The notes: a model not told the origin generated them from the sequence alone. DNA of 29,549 bases from an uncultured Oscillospiraceae bacterium (GCA_900547455.1 URGV01000026.1:1-29549); one strand, 5' to 3'; shown: positions 15,301 through 23,305, counted from the stretch's first letter. Translations and numbers: made by a program.

Positions 15301-16088
15301 GCGGAATTTACAGTTTCTGCACAAGGCTGCGGCGGTTTTCTGGCAAAGACTTTGGCGGAAAGGATGTACTGCCCGACCGTCAGCTCCCCGCCCCACTTTT
15401 CCTCGTAGGCCCTGGACACAGGCTCGGTGCGGATGGAGATGTCGCAGAAGCCGGCCATGCGGATGATTTTTTCCAGTTCTTCGACCGAAGAAGCGCCCGA
15501 CACTCAGCAGGCGTACATCTGGTCGTCCTGTTTTATCTCTTTGGGCAGCTCCTTCATGATGACGATGTCGGAGATGCCGATGGCGCCGCCCGGCTTCAGC
15601 ACGCGCAGGATCTCGCGGTAGACGCGGGGCTTATTTTGCGAGAGGTTGATGACGCAGTTGGAGATCACCACATCGGCCAGGTTGTCCGCCGCGGGCAGAT
15701 TCTCGATCTCACCCAGGCGAAATTCCACATTGCGGCAGCGGTTTTCCTTTGCGGTGCGGCGGGCAAGGGAGAGCATCTCGGGGGTCATATCGACGCCGAT
15801 GACCCTGCCTTTCCGGCCCACCTTGTGCGAGGCAAGGAAGCAGTCGAACCCGGCTCCGCTGCCGAGGTCGATCAGCGTGTCCCCCTCCTTGACCTCGACG
15901 ATGCGAAAGGGGTTTCCGCAGCCGAGGCCCATATTGGCGGCGGGAGGGACCAGGCTGATTTCCTCCTCGGAGTAGCCGACGCTGACGTTGAGCGCCTGCT
16001 GGTCCGGGGAGGAGGAGAGGATGGTGTCCTGCTTGCCCTGTGCGATATCCGAATAACTTTGGCGGACAAAGTCCATTTTATGGTTCAT
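15273..16088 (-). CDS. arsM: Arsenite methyltransferase ArsM, apparent selenoprotein (in-frame TGA as Sec)
   Basis: This 271-codon frame is continuous apart from one TGA (15506-15504, residue 195). It is a SAM-dependent As(III) methyltransferase: DLGSGAG (74-80) and VDMTPEM (99-105) bind SAM. The arsenic-binding cysteines of the family are Cys57 in GLGCGNP, Cys145 in SNCVINL and a third in a Y-x-x-C-[VL]-x-G-A motif. Here that motif reads YAC-TGA-VSGA, so the TGA replaces the third cysteine exactly. Homology continues after it (VEELEKIIRMAGFCDISI). A SECIS-like hairpin follows. The start has AAGGAG 8 bases before ATG 16088. The C-terminus has an unusual cysteine tail. A conventional annotation would call a truncated gene (16088-15504) or a pseudogene. 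Selenocysteine is an inference that needs sel genes in the genome. Confidence 0.85.
15477..15506 (-). promoter_or_regulatory. Candidate bacterial SECIS element with its UGA codon
   Basis: Read on the minus strand, the UGA (15506-15504) is followed by a perfect stem TTCTTC/GAAGAA (15492-15477) with loop GGTC. The loop GU falls at positions 22-23 counted from the U of UGA, nearly the same as the 23-24 seen in E. coli fdhF. Bacterial SECIS elements lie in this window and need a G/GU in the apical loop for SelB. Confidence 0.7.
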
Positions 16089-16153
16089 GGAAGGTTCTCC
16101 TTCAAAAAGTAGGATGGGCTGGCGGCAAAAGAGCGCCAGACTGTATTTTTTCT

Positions 16154-16183
16154 ATTGTATCACAAAAGCTTTGGTCACTGCAA
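16154..16183 (-). promoter_or_regulatory. Probable promoter for arsM
   Basis: On the minus strand, TGA followed by TACAAT (16162-16154) makes an extended -10. TTGCAG (16183-16178) is a weak -35 at 18 bp. No ATCGAT-pair operator like those of the ArsR-CobW/permease genes is found here; the nearest is a single ATCGAA. Confidence 0.5.
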
Positions 16184-16267
16184 TCGAATTTGCGGACAAA
16201 GGAGCGGGCAGATTCGGGGAAAATGGAAAAATCGGTGTAAAAAATAAATTTCTGGCGGCAAAGGGGC

Positions 16268-16296
16268 TTGCAAGCGGGGAAAAGTTGTGCTATGCT
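16268..16296 (+). promoter_or_regulatory. Sigma-A promoter for the pheST T-box transcript
   Basis: The -35 TTGCAA (16268-16273), a 17-bp spacer and the -10 TATGCT (16291-16296). It resembles the promoter at 26143-26171 in both boxes and parts of the spacer. Confidence 0.75.
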
Positions 16297-16302
16297 AAAA
16301 AA

Positions 16303-16606
16303 CATCCAGTAGATCAATCGCATAAAAAACGCTGAGAACAGGTCCAGTAACATTCCTGCTTTTCCCTTTTTCAGAGAGCTGCCGCCACAGGCTGCAAGCG
16401 GCGCAGAGGGGAAGGAGTGCGAACCTTCGCCTGGGAGCGGTTCCCCTGAAAGGATAGACGGTAGGGGGAGACGGAGGGCACCGTTATCTGCACAATGAAG
16501 CTGCCGGCTTTTTTGGCAAAGCCGGAATATGGGTGGTACCGCGGAAAGCGACAAGGCTTTTCGTCCCTGACGCCAGGCAAGGCGCGGGGGCGAAGGGCCT
16601 TTTTTG
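16303..16606 (+). promoter_or_regulatory. Phenylalanine T-box riboswitch leader
   Basis: This is a tRNA-sensing leader upstream of pheS. Stem I holds an S-turn pair (AGTA near 16346 and GAA at 16421-16423), distal-loop motifs (AGAGAG and GGCTGCAAG), and the specifier TTC (Phe) at 16426-16428. Stem III is CCGGCTTT/AAAGCCGG near 16504-16525. The T-box consensus GGGTGGTACCGCG is at 16531-16543 and would pair with uncharged tRNA-Phe in the antiterminator. A long terminator stem follows, ending in T6 at about 16600-16605. Low charged tRNA-Phe should allow readthrough into pheST. Confidence 0.95.
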
Positions 16607-16656
16607 TGCGGTGAAAACAGCAGATGAAGATGATTTGTGAAAGGAATGATAGACAG

Positions 16657-17676
16657 ATGAAAGCTGAACTGGAGGCAATTGCAAAACAGGCGCTGGAGGA
16701 GCTCAAAGGCGCACAGGACTTGAAGGTGCTGGATGCGGTGCGCGTCAAGTATCTGGGAAAAAAGGGTGAGCTGACCGCCATCTTAAAGCAGATGGGCAAG
16801 CTCTCCGCCGAGGAGCGGCCGGTCATCGGCCAGCTGGCAAACCAGGTCCGCGCTGACATTGAGCAGATGCTGGAGCAGACCAAGACCGACCTGGAGGCCA
16901 AGGCGCTGGATATCCGCCTTGCCGGCGAGACGCTGGACGTCACCCTGCCGGGCCAGAAAAAGCCGCTGGGCAAAAAGCACCCGCTGACCATTGTGCTGGA
17001 CGAGCTCAAAGAGATCGTTGTCGGCATGGGATTTGAGATTGCGACCGGCCCGGAGGTCGAGCTGGACTACTACAACTTTGAGGCGCTCAACATCCCCAAG
17101 GACCACCCGTCCAGAGATACCCAGGACACCTTCTACATCAGCGACAATGTTTTGCTCAGAACCCAGACCTCCCCGATGCAGATCCGCACCATGGAGAAGA
17201 AAAAACCGCCGATCCGCATCATCGCGCCGGGCCGTGTTTACCGCTCCGACGCGGTGGACGCCACCCACTCCCCGCTGTTCCATCAGGTAGAGGGTCTGGT
17301 GGTCGACAAGGGCATCACCATGGCCGACCTGAAGGGCACGCTGGAGGTCTTTGTCAAGAGACTGTACGGCGACAGCACCGTCGTCCGCTTCCGCCCGCAC
17401 CATTTCCCATTCACCGAGCCTTCCGCCGAGCTGGACGTTCAGTGCTTCCACTGCCACGGCGAGGGCTGCAGCCTGTGCAAGGGCGAGGGCTGGATTGAGA
17501 TTCTGGGCTGCGGCATGGTGCACCCGCAGGTGCTGCTCAACTGCGGCATCGACCCGGAGGAGTACAGCGGCTTTGCGTTCGGCCTGGGGTTGGAGCGCAT
17601 GGTCATGATGCGCTACGGCATCGACGACCTGCGTCTGTTCTATGACAACGACGTGCGTTTCTTAAAACAATTTTAG
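16657..17676 (+). CDS. pheS: Phenylalanyl-tRNA synthetase alpha subunit
   Basis: This 339-residue catalytic subunit of the alpha2-beta2 class II enzyme attaches Phe to tRNA-Phe in the cytosol. It has an N-terminal coiled coil (about 1-85). Class II motif 2 is [22 protein letters not shown], and motif 3 is [22 protein letters not shown] near the C-terminus. The frame is open to an ATG at 16624, but that has no ribosome-binding site; ATG 16657 follows an AAGGA by 11 bases and gives the usual family length and start ([11 protein letters not shown]). Expression is controlled by the T-box leader. Confidence 0.97.
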   Translation: MKAELEAIAKQALEELKGAQDLKVLDAVRVKYLGKKGELTAILKQMGKLSAEERPVIGQLANQVRADIEQMLEQTKTDLEAKALDIRLAGETLDVTLPGQKKPLGKKHPLTIVLDELKEIVVGMGFEIATGPEVELDYYNFEALNIPKDHPSRDTQDTFYISDNVLLRTQTSPMQIRTMEKKKPPIRIIAPGRVYRSDAVDATHSPLFHQVEGLVVDKGITMADLKGTLEVFVKRLYGDSTVVRFRPHHFPFTEPSAELDVQCFHCHGEGCSLCKGEGWIEILGCGMVHPQVLLNCGIDPEEYSGFAFGLGLERMVMMRYGIDDLRLFYDNDVRFLKQF

Positions 17677-17694
17677 AATAAAAAGAAAGATAGA

Positions 17695-17761
17695 AAGTTT
17701 TCGCAAGCCTTTTTTGAAAAGGCGGCGGGCTGACCGGCGGGGCAGCGCCTGCCGGTCCCCG
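17695..17761. repeat. Palindromic intergenic element between pheS and pheT
   Basis: Two hairpins fill the 120-base gap: GCCTTTT/AAAAGGC (17707-17723, 3-base loop) and GACCGGC/GCCGGTC (17732-17757). The first, with its preceding TTTTCG and following GGCGG, matches a second copy at about 20477-20503 after pheT. No T-run follows on the plus strand, so it is not an obvious terminator. Confidence 0.6.
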
Positions 17762-17796
17762 GAAAAAAGATCAATCCACGAAAGGAATGAGGATCT

Positions 17797-20175
17797 ATGG
17801 ATCTTTCGATGAGATGGCTGAAAGATTATGTCGATATTGGGGAAGTCTCGATGCGGGATTTCTCCGAAGCAATGAGTATGTCCGGCTCGAAGGTAGAGGG
17901 CTGGAAAACCGAATTTGATGAGGTCAAAAATGTGGTGGTCGGCAAGATTCTGTCGGTGGAAAAGCACCCGGACTCCGACCATCTGGTGATCTGCCAGCTG
18001 GATGTCGGCCAGGAGGAGCCGGTGCAGATTGTGACCGGCGCCTCCAACGTCCATGCGGGCGACATCGTGCCGGTGGCCCTGCACAAATCCGAGCTGCCAA
18101 ATGGCGTCAAGATCACCAGGGGCAAGCTCAGAGGCGTGATGTCCAACGGCATGCTCTGCTCGCTGGGTGAGCTGGGCCTGACCAAAGGTGACTTCCCGTA
18201 CGCCATCGAGGACGGCATCTTCCTCATCGAGGAGGAATGCCAGATCGGCCAGGACATCGCCTCGGCGCTGGGCTGCAACGACACCACCGTCGAGTTTGAG
18301 ATCACCCCGAACCGTCCGGACTGCCTGTCGGTCATCGGCCTTGCCCGCGAGGCGGCGGCCACTTTCCACAAGCCGCTCAACCTTCATCAGCCGGAGGTCA
18401 AGGGCTGCGGCGGCAACATCCACGACTACCTCTCGGTCGAGGTGCAGAACAAGGAGCTCTGCCAGCGCTATGTGGCCAGAGTCGTCAAAAATGTCAAGAT
18501 CGGCCCGTCCCCGCGGTGGATGCGCGAGCGTCTGCGCGCCAGCGGTGTGCGCCCGATCGACAACATCGTCGACATCACCAACTACGTCATGCTCGAGTAC
18601 GGCCAGCCGATGCACGCCTTTGACATCGAGTATGTCAAGGGCCACAAGATTATCGTCCGCAACGCCCGCACCGGCGAGACCATCCAGACATTGGACGGCG
18701 TGGACAGAACCTTGAGCGAGGAGATGCTGGTCATCGCCGACGAGGAAAAGGCCAGCGCGGTAGCCGGCGTCATGGGCGGCGAGAACAGCGGCATCCACGA
18801 GGGCACCCACACCGTCGTCTTCGAGTCCGCCTGCTTTAAGGGCAGCTCGGTGCGCGTCACCGCCAAAAAGCTGGGCATGAGAACCGAGTCTTCCAGCCGC
18901 TTTGAGAAGGGCCTCGACCCGCAGAACTGCCTGCCTGCTGTCATGCGCGCCTGCGAGCTGGTCGAGCAGCTGGGCGCCGGTGAGGTTGTGGACGGCGTCA
19001 TCGACGTGGACAACAGCGGCTATCAGCCGACCGTCCTGCACCTGGACCCGGCCTGGATCAACACCTTCCTGGGCACCGATATCTCCCGCGAGAAGATGGA
19101 GGAGATCCTCAAAAACCTGCAGTTTGGAATCGACGGAGAGAACATCATCGTCCCATCCTTCCGCGGCGACGTGCAGCACAAGGCCGACGTGGCGGAGGAG
19201 ATCGCCCGCTTCTACGGCTACAACAACATCCCAACCACCACCGCCAAGGGCAATCCGGAGGGCGGTTACAGCGACTACCAGCAGTTTGAGCGCACCGTCA
19301 ACCAGAACATGCTGGCGCAGGGCATGTACGAGATCATGACCTACTCCTTTGTCAGCCCCAAGGAGTACGACCGCATCCGCCTGCCGAAGGACGACCCGAA
19401 GCGCGAGTCGGTTGTCATCCTCAACCCGCTGGGCGAGGACACCAGCATTATGCGCACCAACGCAATTCCGTCGATGATGCTGATCCTGGCCAAGAACTAC
19501 AACAACCGCAACGGCGCGGTTTCGCTGTACGAGATCGGCAACGAGTACATTCCGGTTCCGGGCGAGCAGCTGCCGGACGAGGTGCCGAACCTGATTCTGG
19601 GCATGTACGGCGAGGACAGGGATTTCTTCACCCTCAAGGGCGTGGTGGAAAATCTGTTCGACACGCTGGGCATCGAGGACTATGACGTCACCGCATGCAA
19701 GGACAACCCGACCTTCCATCCGGGCCGCTGCGCGGTCATCTCCAAGGACGGCGAGGAGATCGGTATCATCGGAGAAATCCATCCGCTGGTCTGCGCCAAC
19801 TACGGCATCAACACCCGCGTCTATGTGGGCAGGCTGAGAATGAGAAAGCTGTATGCCCTGCGCGGTGCGGAGAAGAAGTACCATCCGCTGCCGAAGTTCC
19901 CGGCTTCCACCCGCGACCTGGCGCTGCTGTGCGACGACAGCCTGCCGGTGCTGACTATGGAGAAGGCGATCAAAGCCGCTGCCGGCAAGATTCTGGAGAA
20001 GGTCGAGCTGTTCGACGTCTACAAGGGCAGCCAGATTGCCGACGGCAAGAAGAGCGTGGCCTTCAATATCACCATGCGCGCCAGCGACCGCACCCTCACC
20101 GACGAGGAAGTGGGCGGCGCGATGAACAGGATTCTGAAGGCCCTCGAAGAGCTGGGTGCCCAGATCCGTTCCTAG
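17797..20175 (+). CDS. pheT: Phenylalanyl-tRNA synthetase beta subunit
   Basis: This 792-residue beta subunit has the standard domain order. A tRNA-binding OB fold (about 40-150) carries the segment SDHLVICQLDVG. B3/B4 editing domains span about 210-380, a B5 domain about 400-475, the catalytic-like core with SFVSPKEYD and NPLGEDTSIMRTN about 490-680, and a C-terminal FDX-ACB anticodon-binding domain about 700-792 (KFPASTRDLALLCDD). The length is normal. The start ATG has GAGG and AAAGGAA purine-rich sites just upstream. It is co-transcribed with pheS under T-box control. The large antisense frame across it is a compositional shadow. Confidence 0.97.
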   Translation: MDLSMRWLKDYVDIGEVSMRDFSEAMSMSGSKVEGWKTEFDEVKNVVVGKILSVEKHPDSDHLVICQLDVGQEEPVQIVTGASNVHAGDIVPVALHKSELPNGVKITRGKLRGVMSNGMLCSLGELGLTKGDFPYAIEDGIFLIEEECQIGQDIASALGCNDTTVEFEITPNRPDCLSVIGLAREAAATFHKPLNLHQPEVKGCGGNIHDYLSVEVQNKELCQRYVARVVKNVKIGPSPRWMRERLRASGVRPIDNIVDITNYVMLEYGQPMHAFDIEYVKGHKIIVRNARTGETIQTLDGVDRTLSEEMLVIADEEKASAVAGVMGGENSGIHEGTHTVVFESACFKGSSVRVTAKKLGMRTESSSRFEKGLDPQNCLPAVMRACELVEQLGAGEVVDGVIDVDNSGYQPTVLHLDPAWINTFLGTDISREKMEEILKNLQFGIDGENIIVPSFRGDVQHKADVAEEIARFYGYNNIPTTTAKGNPEGGYSDYQQFERTVNQNMLAQGMYEIMTYSFVSPKEYDRIRLPKDDPKRESVVILNPLGEDTSIMRTNAIPSMMLILAKNYNNRNGAVSLYEIGNEYIPVPGEQLPDEVPNLILGMYGEDRDFFTLKGVVENLFDTLGIEDYDVTACKDNPTFHPGRCAVISKDGEEIGIIGEIHPLVCANYGINTRVYVGRLRMRKLYALRGAEKKYHPLPKFPASTRDLALLCDDSLPVLTMEKAIKAAAGKILEKVELFDVYKGSQIADGKKSVAFNITMRASDRTLTDEEVGGAMNRILKALEELGAQIRS

Positions 20176-20450
20176 CAGGCTGAGCCTGGCGGCACCAGGC
20201 TGAGCCTGGACCCAATTCGCGTATTGGTATGGTGGGCACTCTTAGATTCTACCTCGCGGCACCAGGCTGAGCCTAGACCCGATTCGCGGCGGCATGATGC
20301 CGCGCCCAATTCGCGTATTGGTTTGGTAGGAGGTCTTGGCTTCTACCTCGCGGCACCAGGCTGAGCCTGGACCCAATTCGCGGCGGCATGATGCCGCGCC
20401 CAATTCGCGTATTGGTATGGTGGGTAATCTTAGATTCTACCTCGCGGAAG
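20176..20450. repeat. Direct repeat array with nested palindromes after pheT
   Basis: Units starting GCGGCACCAGGC occur at 20189, 20256 and 20350, and a truncated fourth at 20444, giving periods of 67, 94 and 94 bases. Each unit holds the palindrome CCAGGCTGAGCCTGG; an extra half copy lies at 20176-20189. Units 2 and 3 also hold GCGGCATGATGCCGC flanked by two CCCAATTCGCG copies (one with an A-to-G change in unit 2). Unit 1 lacks exactly 27 bases: one CCCAATTCGCG plus the palindrome. The array lies before the pheST terminator, so it is probably transcribed. Confidence 0.9.
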
Positions 20451-20476
20451 CAAGCTTGTGGGGAGAAAAAATAAAA

Positions 20477-20535
20477 TTTTCGTCCGCCTTAAAAGGCTGG
20501 CGGTTTCAAAAGGCGAAACCATCGGGAGACGATGG
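20477..20535. repeat. Second copy of the TTTTCG-GCCTT/AAGGC element plus two hairpins
   Basis: GCCTT/AAGGC (20486-20497) is preceded by TTTTCG and followed by GGCGG, as in the pheS-pheT gap. Two further stems follow: GGTTTC/GAAACC (20502-20520) and CCATCG/CGATGG (20519-20535). Together with the array this fills the 460-base gene-free stretch after pheT. Confidence 0.55.
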
Positions 20536-20548
20536 GGACGTGTCACAT

Positions 20549-20577
20549 AGAAAAACCTCCCGGTTGGGAGGTTTTTC
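20549..20577 (+). terminator. Intrinsic terminator of the pheST transcript
   Basis: AGAAAAACCTCCC and GGGAGGTTTTTCT form a perfect stem with a GGTT loop and a T5 tail, 374 bases after the pheT stop. Confidence 0.88.
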
Positions 20578-20639
20578 TGCTATGGAATATCAAAATGACC
20601 GGCAGGGCCGGCCTGTCATCGGGAAAGGAGACGGTTGTA

Positions 20640-21080
20640 ATGCTGATTTTGGAGTTTCAGGAACACAGGGGAAACGAAGAAGGACGGGAAATTTTTGACG
20701 GCTATGACTGGTGGAAGGAGCTGGTGAGCAGGGCGGCGCAGGGGGCCGACCGGTTTGAACTGCGCTGCTGGGAGGACGAGCGCGAAGGAATCGCCTTCGG
20801 CCAGCAGTACGGCGAGCAGCAGGAGAGCACCACCCAGGAGCTGGTCTATACCGGGGCGCTCAGCCAGGAGGCGCTGGATGCACTGCTCGACGGGTGCGTG
20901 GCTGCCGACGGGGCGTTGAGCTACTTCACCCTCAACCTCTACAGCGGAGAGAAGATGCTCTTTTCCAGCTCCCACTACGGCTCGGAGGTTTACTGGTTCC
21001 AGGACAGCTTTGCCGAGATCGGCTTTTTGATGATGCTGGCCAAAAAGCATCCCTGCATCAAGGGGTTTGATAAGCGATAG
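20640..21080 (+). CDS. Hypothetical protein
   Basis: This is a 146-residue soluble acidic protein with no signal peptide or membrane helix. I do not recognise the family. It is rich in aromatic residues (GYDWWKEL near 22-29, YGSEVYWFQDSF near 113-124). It may be an immunity-type or regulatory small domain, but nothing specific supports that. The frame is open further upstream, but ATG 20640 is chosen because AAAGGAG (20624-20630) lies 9 bases before it and the upstream part crosses the pheST terminator. It ends before a bidirectional terminator. No strong promoter is seen between the two terminators. Confidence 0.7.
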   Translation: MLILEFQEHRGNEEGREIFDGYDWWKELVSRAAQGADRFELRCWEDEREGIAFGQQYGEQQESTTQELVYTGALSQEALDALLDGCVAADGALSYFTLNLYSGEKMLFSSSHYGSEVYWFQDSFAEIGFLMMLAKKHPCIKGFDKR

Positions 21081-21166
21081 CTTGTTTGAGGAGGGCTGTT
21101 TGCTGTGAGCGGAGCAGAAAGTGGCAGCAGGAAAGTTTCTTCCGACGGCTGTTTTCAGGAAAAAGG

Positions 21167-21203
21167 GAAAGAGGCGGCAGCATGGAGTGCTGCCGCCTCT
21201 TTC
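21167..21203. terminator. Bidirectional terminator between convergent genes
   Basis: A 16-bp stem GAAAGAGGCGGCAGCA/TGCTGCCGCCTCTTTC with a 5-base loop is followed by T-rich sequence on both strands. The 85 bases before it (21081-21166) hold no supported gene. Confidence 0.85.
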
Positions 21204-21218
21204 TTTGCCCAGCTGGTT

Positions 21219-21860
21219 TTATAAATCGACTTTTTCAAAGCGTTTTGCGGAAATGCGATAGGCCAATGGAACAAGGAGCGCATAGCAAAGAATCCCGATC
21301 AGCAGAATTGGCAGCTGCATCAGCAGGTGTTCTGGTTGGCAGCTATCCATCCAGACAAGCGCTGGGATGTAGGCGGTGGATTCTGTTGCGACCATGAGAA
21401 AAATCATGGGAATTGCCGCGAGGACAAAGGATTTTCCGATCTGGTAGGCGTTTTTATAAAATGCCGTTAGAAACACAAGATCGAACACCGCATATAAGAT
21501 CAATCCAAATCCATACCAAGCGACGGTTGCGTCCAAGCCGACGGGATTATTTGCTGTCTTCAAGGCGCTTCGTAAAATTGCGAAGGGGATGGAGAAAAGC
21601 AGTTGAAACAGCTGAAAGAAAACGACAAGCAGGCATTTTCCAAGGACACTTTCCCGTTTGGTTACGGGTAAAACGGCGGTGTACCAAACGTCGTTTGTCT
21701 CCCGCGCGTTTAAAAAAGTGATGTAGGCTGCCAAACATCCAAACATGAAAATGACGCTGTAAGGGTAGGCCGGTACCAGAACAAGGCAGCCCAAAAGGGC
21801 AAAAACAATCGAGGTTGGATGGGCTACAAGCAGAATTTCCTTATGCAGTAATGTCATCAT
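21219..21860 (-). CDS. ABC-2 type transporter permease
   Basis: This protein of about 213 residues has six hydrophobic segments and no soluble domain. It is encoded directly after an ABC ATPase, so it is the membrane half of an ABC-2 type exporter. The frame extends upstream, but AAAGGAG with 8-base spacing points to the ATG pair at 21860/21857 (M-M-T-L-L-H-K-E). This start lies inside the end of the ATPase gene, a 20-base overlap that implies translational coupling. Base composition is clearly lower in GC than the flanking housekeeping genes. The substrate is unknown; relatives are often linked to peptide or antibiotic stress. Confidence 0.8.
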   Translation of the reverse strand: MMTLLHKEILLVAHPTSIVFALLGCLVLVPAYPYSVIFMFGCLAAYITFLNARETNDVWYTAVLPVTKRESVLGKCLLVVFFQLFQLLFSIPFAILRSALKTANNPVGLDATVAWYGFGLILYAVFDLVFLTAFYKNAYQIGKSFVLAAIPMIFLMVATESTAYIPALVWMDSCQPEHLLMQLPILLIGILCYALLVPLAYRISAKRFEKVDL

Positions 21861-22602
21861 CCCATTCACTCCTTTCTGTGCGCAGCATAATTTCTTCCAA
21901 GGTGAGTGGCCCCGTATCATCTGGGGTTTTCAAATGTGCAAAGGAGCGCAAAAAGGTGTCTTTGTCCGCGCTTTGTAGCACCCGCCCATTCTGGATATAG
22001 GTAATATCATCTGTACATCTATCCAAATCGGAAGTAATATGTGTGGAAAACAGGATGGAACATGTTTCGCTTTTCACAATTTGCCGGAAAATGTGGAGCA
22101 GTTCCTCACGGGAGACCGGGTCCAAACCGGAAGTCGGTTCATCCAAAATCAGCAGCTCGGCGTGGTGGGACAGTGCCAGGGCAAGCAGATATTTTACCTT
22201 CATTCCATTTGAAAGCTCTTTGAATTTTTTATTTTCATCCAAGGCAAAATGTTTGATATACTTTTGATACTGGGCCTGATCCCAGTTTGTATAAAATTTC
22301 CGGGTGACGGCAGTAATGGTGGAAAGTTTCTTCAACGGGTAAAAGTCAATCCCGCCAAACACGACACCGATTCGTTGCTTGCACTCTTTTTCATGCTGAT
22401 AAAAATTTTTTTGAAACATGGTGACGCTCCCGCTTTCTGGGGACACCATGTTGAGGATTGCTTTTAAGGTTGTGCTTTTTCCGGCTCCGTTTTTTCCAAT
22501 CAGCCCCATAATGCGGTTGGGGGCAAGCGAAAAGCTGACATTTTCCAAAGCAAATCCGGGGTAGTTTTTGTTGATATTCTGGATACGCAGCACCGTTTCC
22601 AT
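21841..22602 (-). CDS. ABC transporter ATP-binding protein
   Basis: This 253-residue ATPase has Walker A GLIGKNGAGKST (about 34-45), a Q-loop region, an ABC signature LSNGMK in place of LSGGQ, Walker B LLILDEPTSGLD and an H-loop STH. Together with the downstream permease it forms an ABC-2 exporter. The start codon overlaps the stop of the XRE-AbrB regulator by one base (TAATG), and AAGGAG precedes it. The sequence is AT-rich compared with its surroundings. This is a regulator-ATPase-permease cassette of the type seen in detoxification or bacteriocin immunity; the ligand is not known. Confidence 0.92.
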   Translation of the reverse strand: METVLRIQNINKNYPGFALENVSFSLAPNRIMGLIGKNGAGKSTTLKAILNMVSPESGSVTMFQKNFYQHEKECKQRIGVVFGGIDFYPLKKLSTITAVTRKFYTNWDQAQYQKYIKHFALDENKKFKELSNGMKVKYLLALALSHHAELLILDEPTSGLDPVSREELLHIFRQIVKSETCSILFSTHITSDLDRCTDDITYIQNGRVLQSADKDTFLRSFAHLKTPDDTGPLTLEEIMLRTERSEWDDDITA

Positions 22603-23078
22603 TATCTTTTCTCCTTTCCGTCGGGAGTATCGGCCATGTTTAAAGCGGTTTTAAACAGCTGGGCAATACCCAGAAAAAAATCTTCTTTCATCAGTGCAAT
22701 TCCCGGATGGTTTGGATCTTCATCCCCCAAAACGACCAGCATATCTCCGGGTTTAATTTTGAATATCTCCCTGGCCTGCTTGGGGAGGACAATCTGACCG
22801 CGTTCACCCACACGAACCGCTCCGAATATGTGCTTGCCTTTGGGCGGTATGCTTTTGCCGCTTTGCTCCTGGTCGTAATGGATGAGGTCGTCCAGTTCCA
22901 CGTCATACAGTTTGGCCAGCGCGTCACAGTTCAGAATGTCGGGCACGGATTGACCGGCCTCCCACTTTGCGACAGCCTGCCGGGAAACGCCAATCTGCTC
23001 TGCCACCTGTTCTTGCGAAAATTGATTGAGTTGTCGCAGGGTGGTCAAATTGTGAGCGATATTATTCTGTATTTTCAT
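22602..23078 (-). CDS. XRE-family HTH regulator with C-terminal AbrB/SpoVT domain
   Basis: This 158-residue DNA-binding protein joins two domains. Residues about 5-62 are an XRE/Cro HTH (QFSQEQVAEQIGVSRQAVAKWEAG). Residues about 80-125 are an AbrB/MazE-like swapped-hairpin domain (GAVRVGERGQIVLPKQAREIFKIKPGD). Such proteins typically autoregulate and control a neighbouring ABC transporter. The frame opens with a GTG at 23087, but AGGAGG (23089-23094) is only one base from it, so the ATG at 23078 (10-base spacing) is chosen. It is the first gene of the three-gene cassette. Confidence 0.9.
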   Translation of the reverse strand: MKIQNNIAHNLTTLRQLNQFSQEQVAEQIGVSRQAVAKWEAGQSVPDILNCDALAKLYDVELDDLIHYDQEQSGKSIPPKGKHIFGAVRVGERGQIVLPKQAREIFKIKPGDMLVVLGDEDPNHPGIALMKEDFFLGIAQLFKTALNMADTPDGKEKR

Positions 23079-23101
23079 ACTTTTCACACCTCCTGCCCCC
23101 T

Positions 23102-23130
23102 ATTATACGCTTGATTTTTTGAAACTTCCA
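23102..23130 (-). promoter_or_regulatory. Promoter of the XRE-AbrB/ABC cassette
   Basis: On the minus strand, a perfect -10 TATAAT (23107-23102) lies 17 bp from a weak -35 TGGAAG (23130-23125). The weak -35 fits a regulated promoter. The rest of the gap (23131-23244) shows nothing clear. Confidence 0.5.
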
Positions 23131-23244
23131 CCAACCGCAACAGGCAAAAGATGTTATCTTTGGTTGCGCCGACAGCTCTCCTGATCCAAGGTTCAGCAAA
23201 TGGGTGGAGTTGTCCCTCGGATTTTTTGTTTGCTTTTGTGCTGG

Positions 23245-23289
23245 AAAAAAGAGGTGGGAGCAAAAGCGGAATGCTTTTGCTCCCACCTC
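23245..23289 (-). terminator. Intrinsic terminator of the DEAD-box helicase gene
   Basis: On the minus strand, a perfect 17-bp stem (23289-23273 with 23267-23251), a 5-base loop and T6 lie just after the helicase stop. Confidence 0.9.
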
Positions 23290-23305
23290 CCTCTTTGAGA
23301 AAAGG

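Noticed and set aside
15504..15506. arsM interrupted by a nonsense mutation or frameshift (pseudogene)
   Set aside because: The frame is unchanged across the TGA, all other motifs are intact, the TGA sits on a catalytic cysteine and a SECIS-like stem follows at the right distance.
17662..19884. 740-codon open frame antisense to pheT
   Set aside because: It is a shadow of the GC-rich pheT reading frame, with Val/Asp/Leu-rich low-complexity content and no recognisable domain.
20176..20450. CRISPR array
   Set aside because: Units are 67-94 bases and wholly repetitive with internal palindromes; there are no unique spacers and no cas genes.
21106..21222. Short GTG frame of 38 codons with a GAGGAGG site
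   Set aside because: It runs through the bidirectional terminator stem and has no sign of coding constraint.
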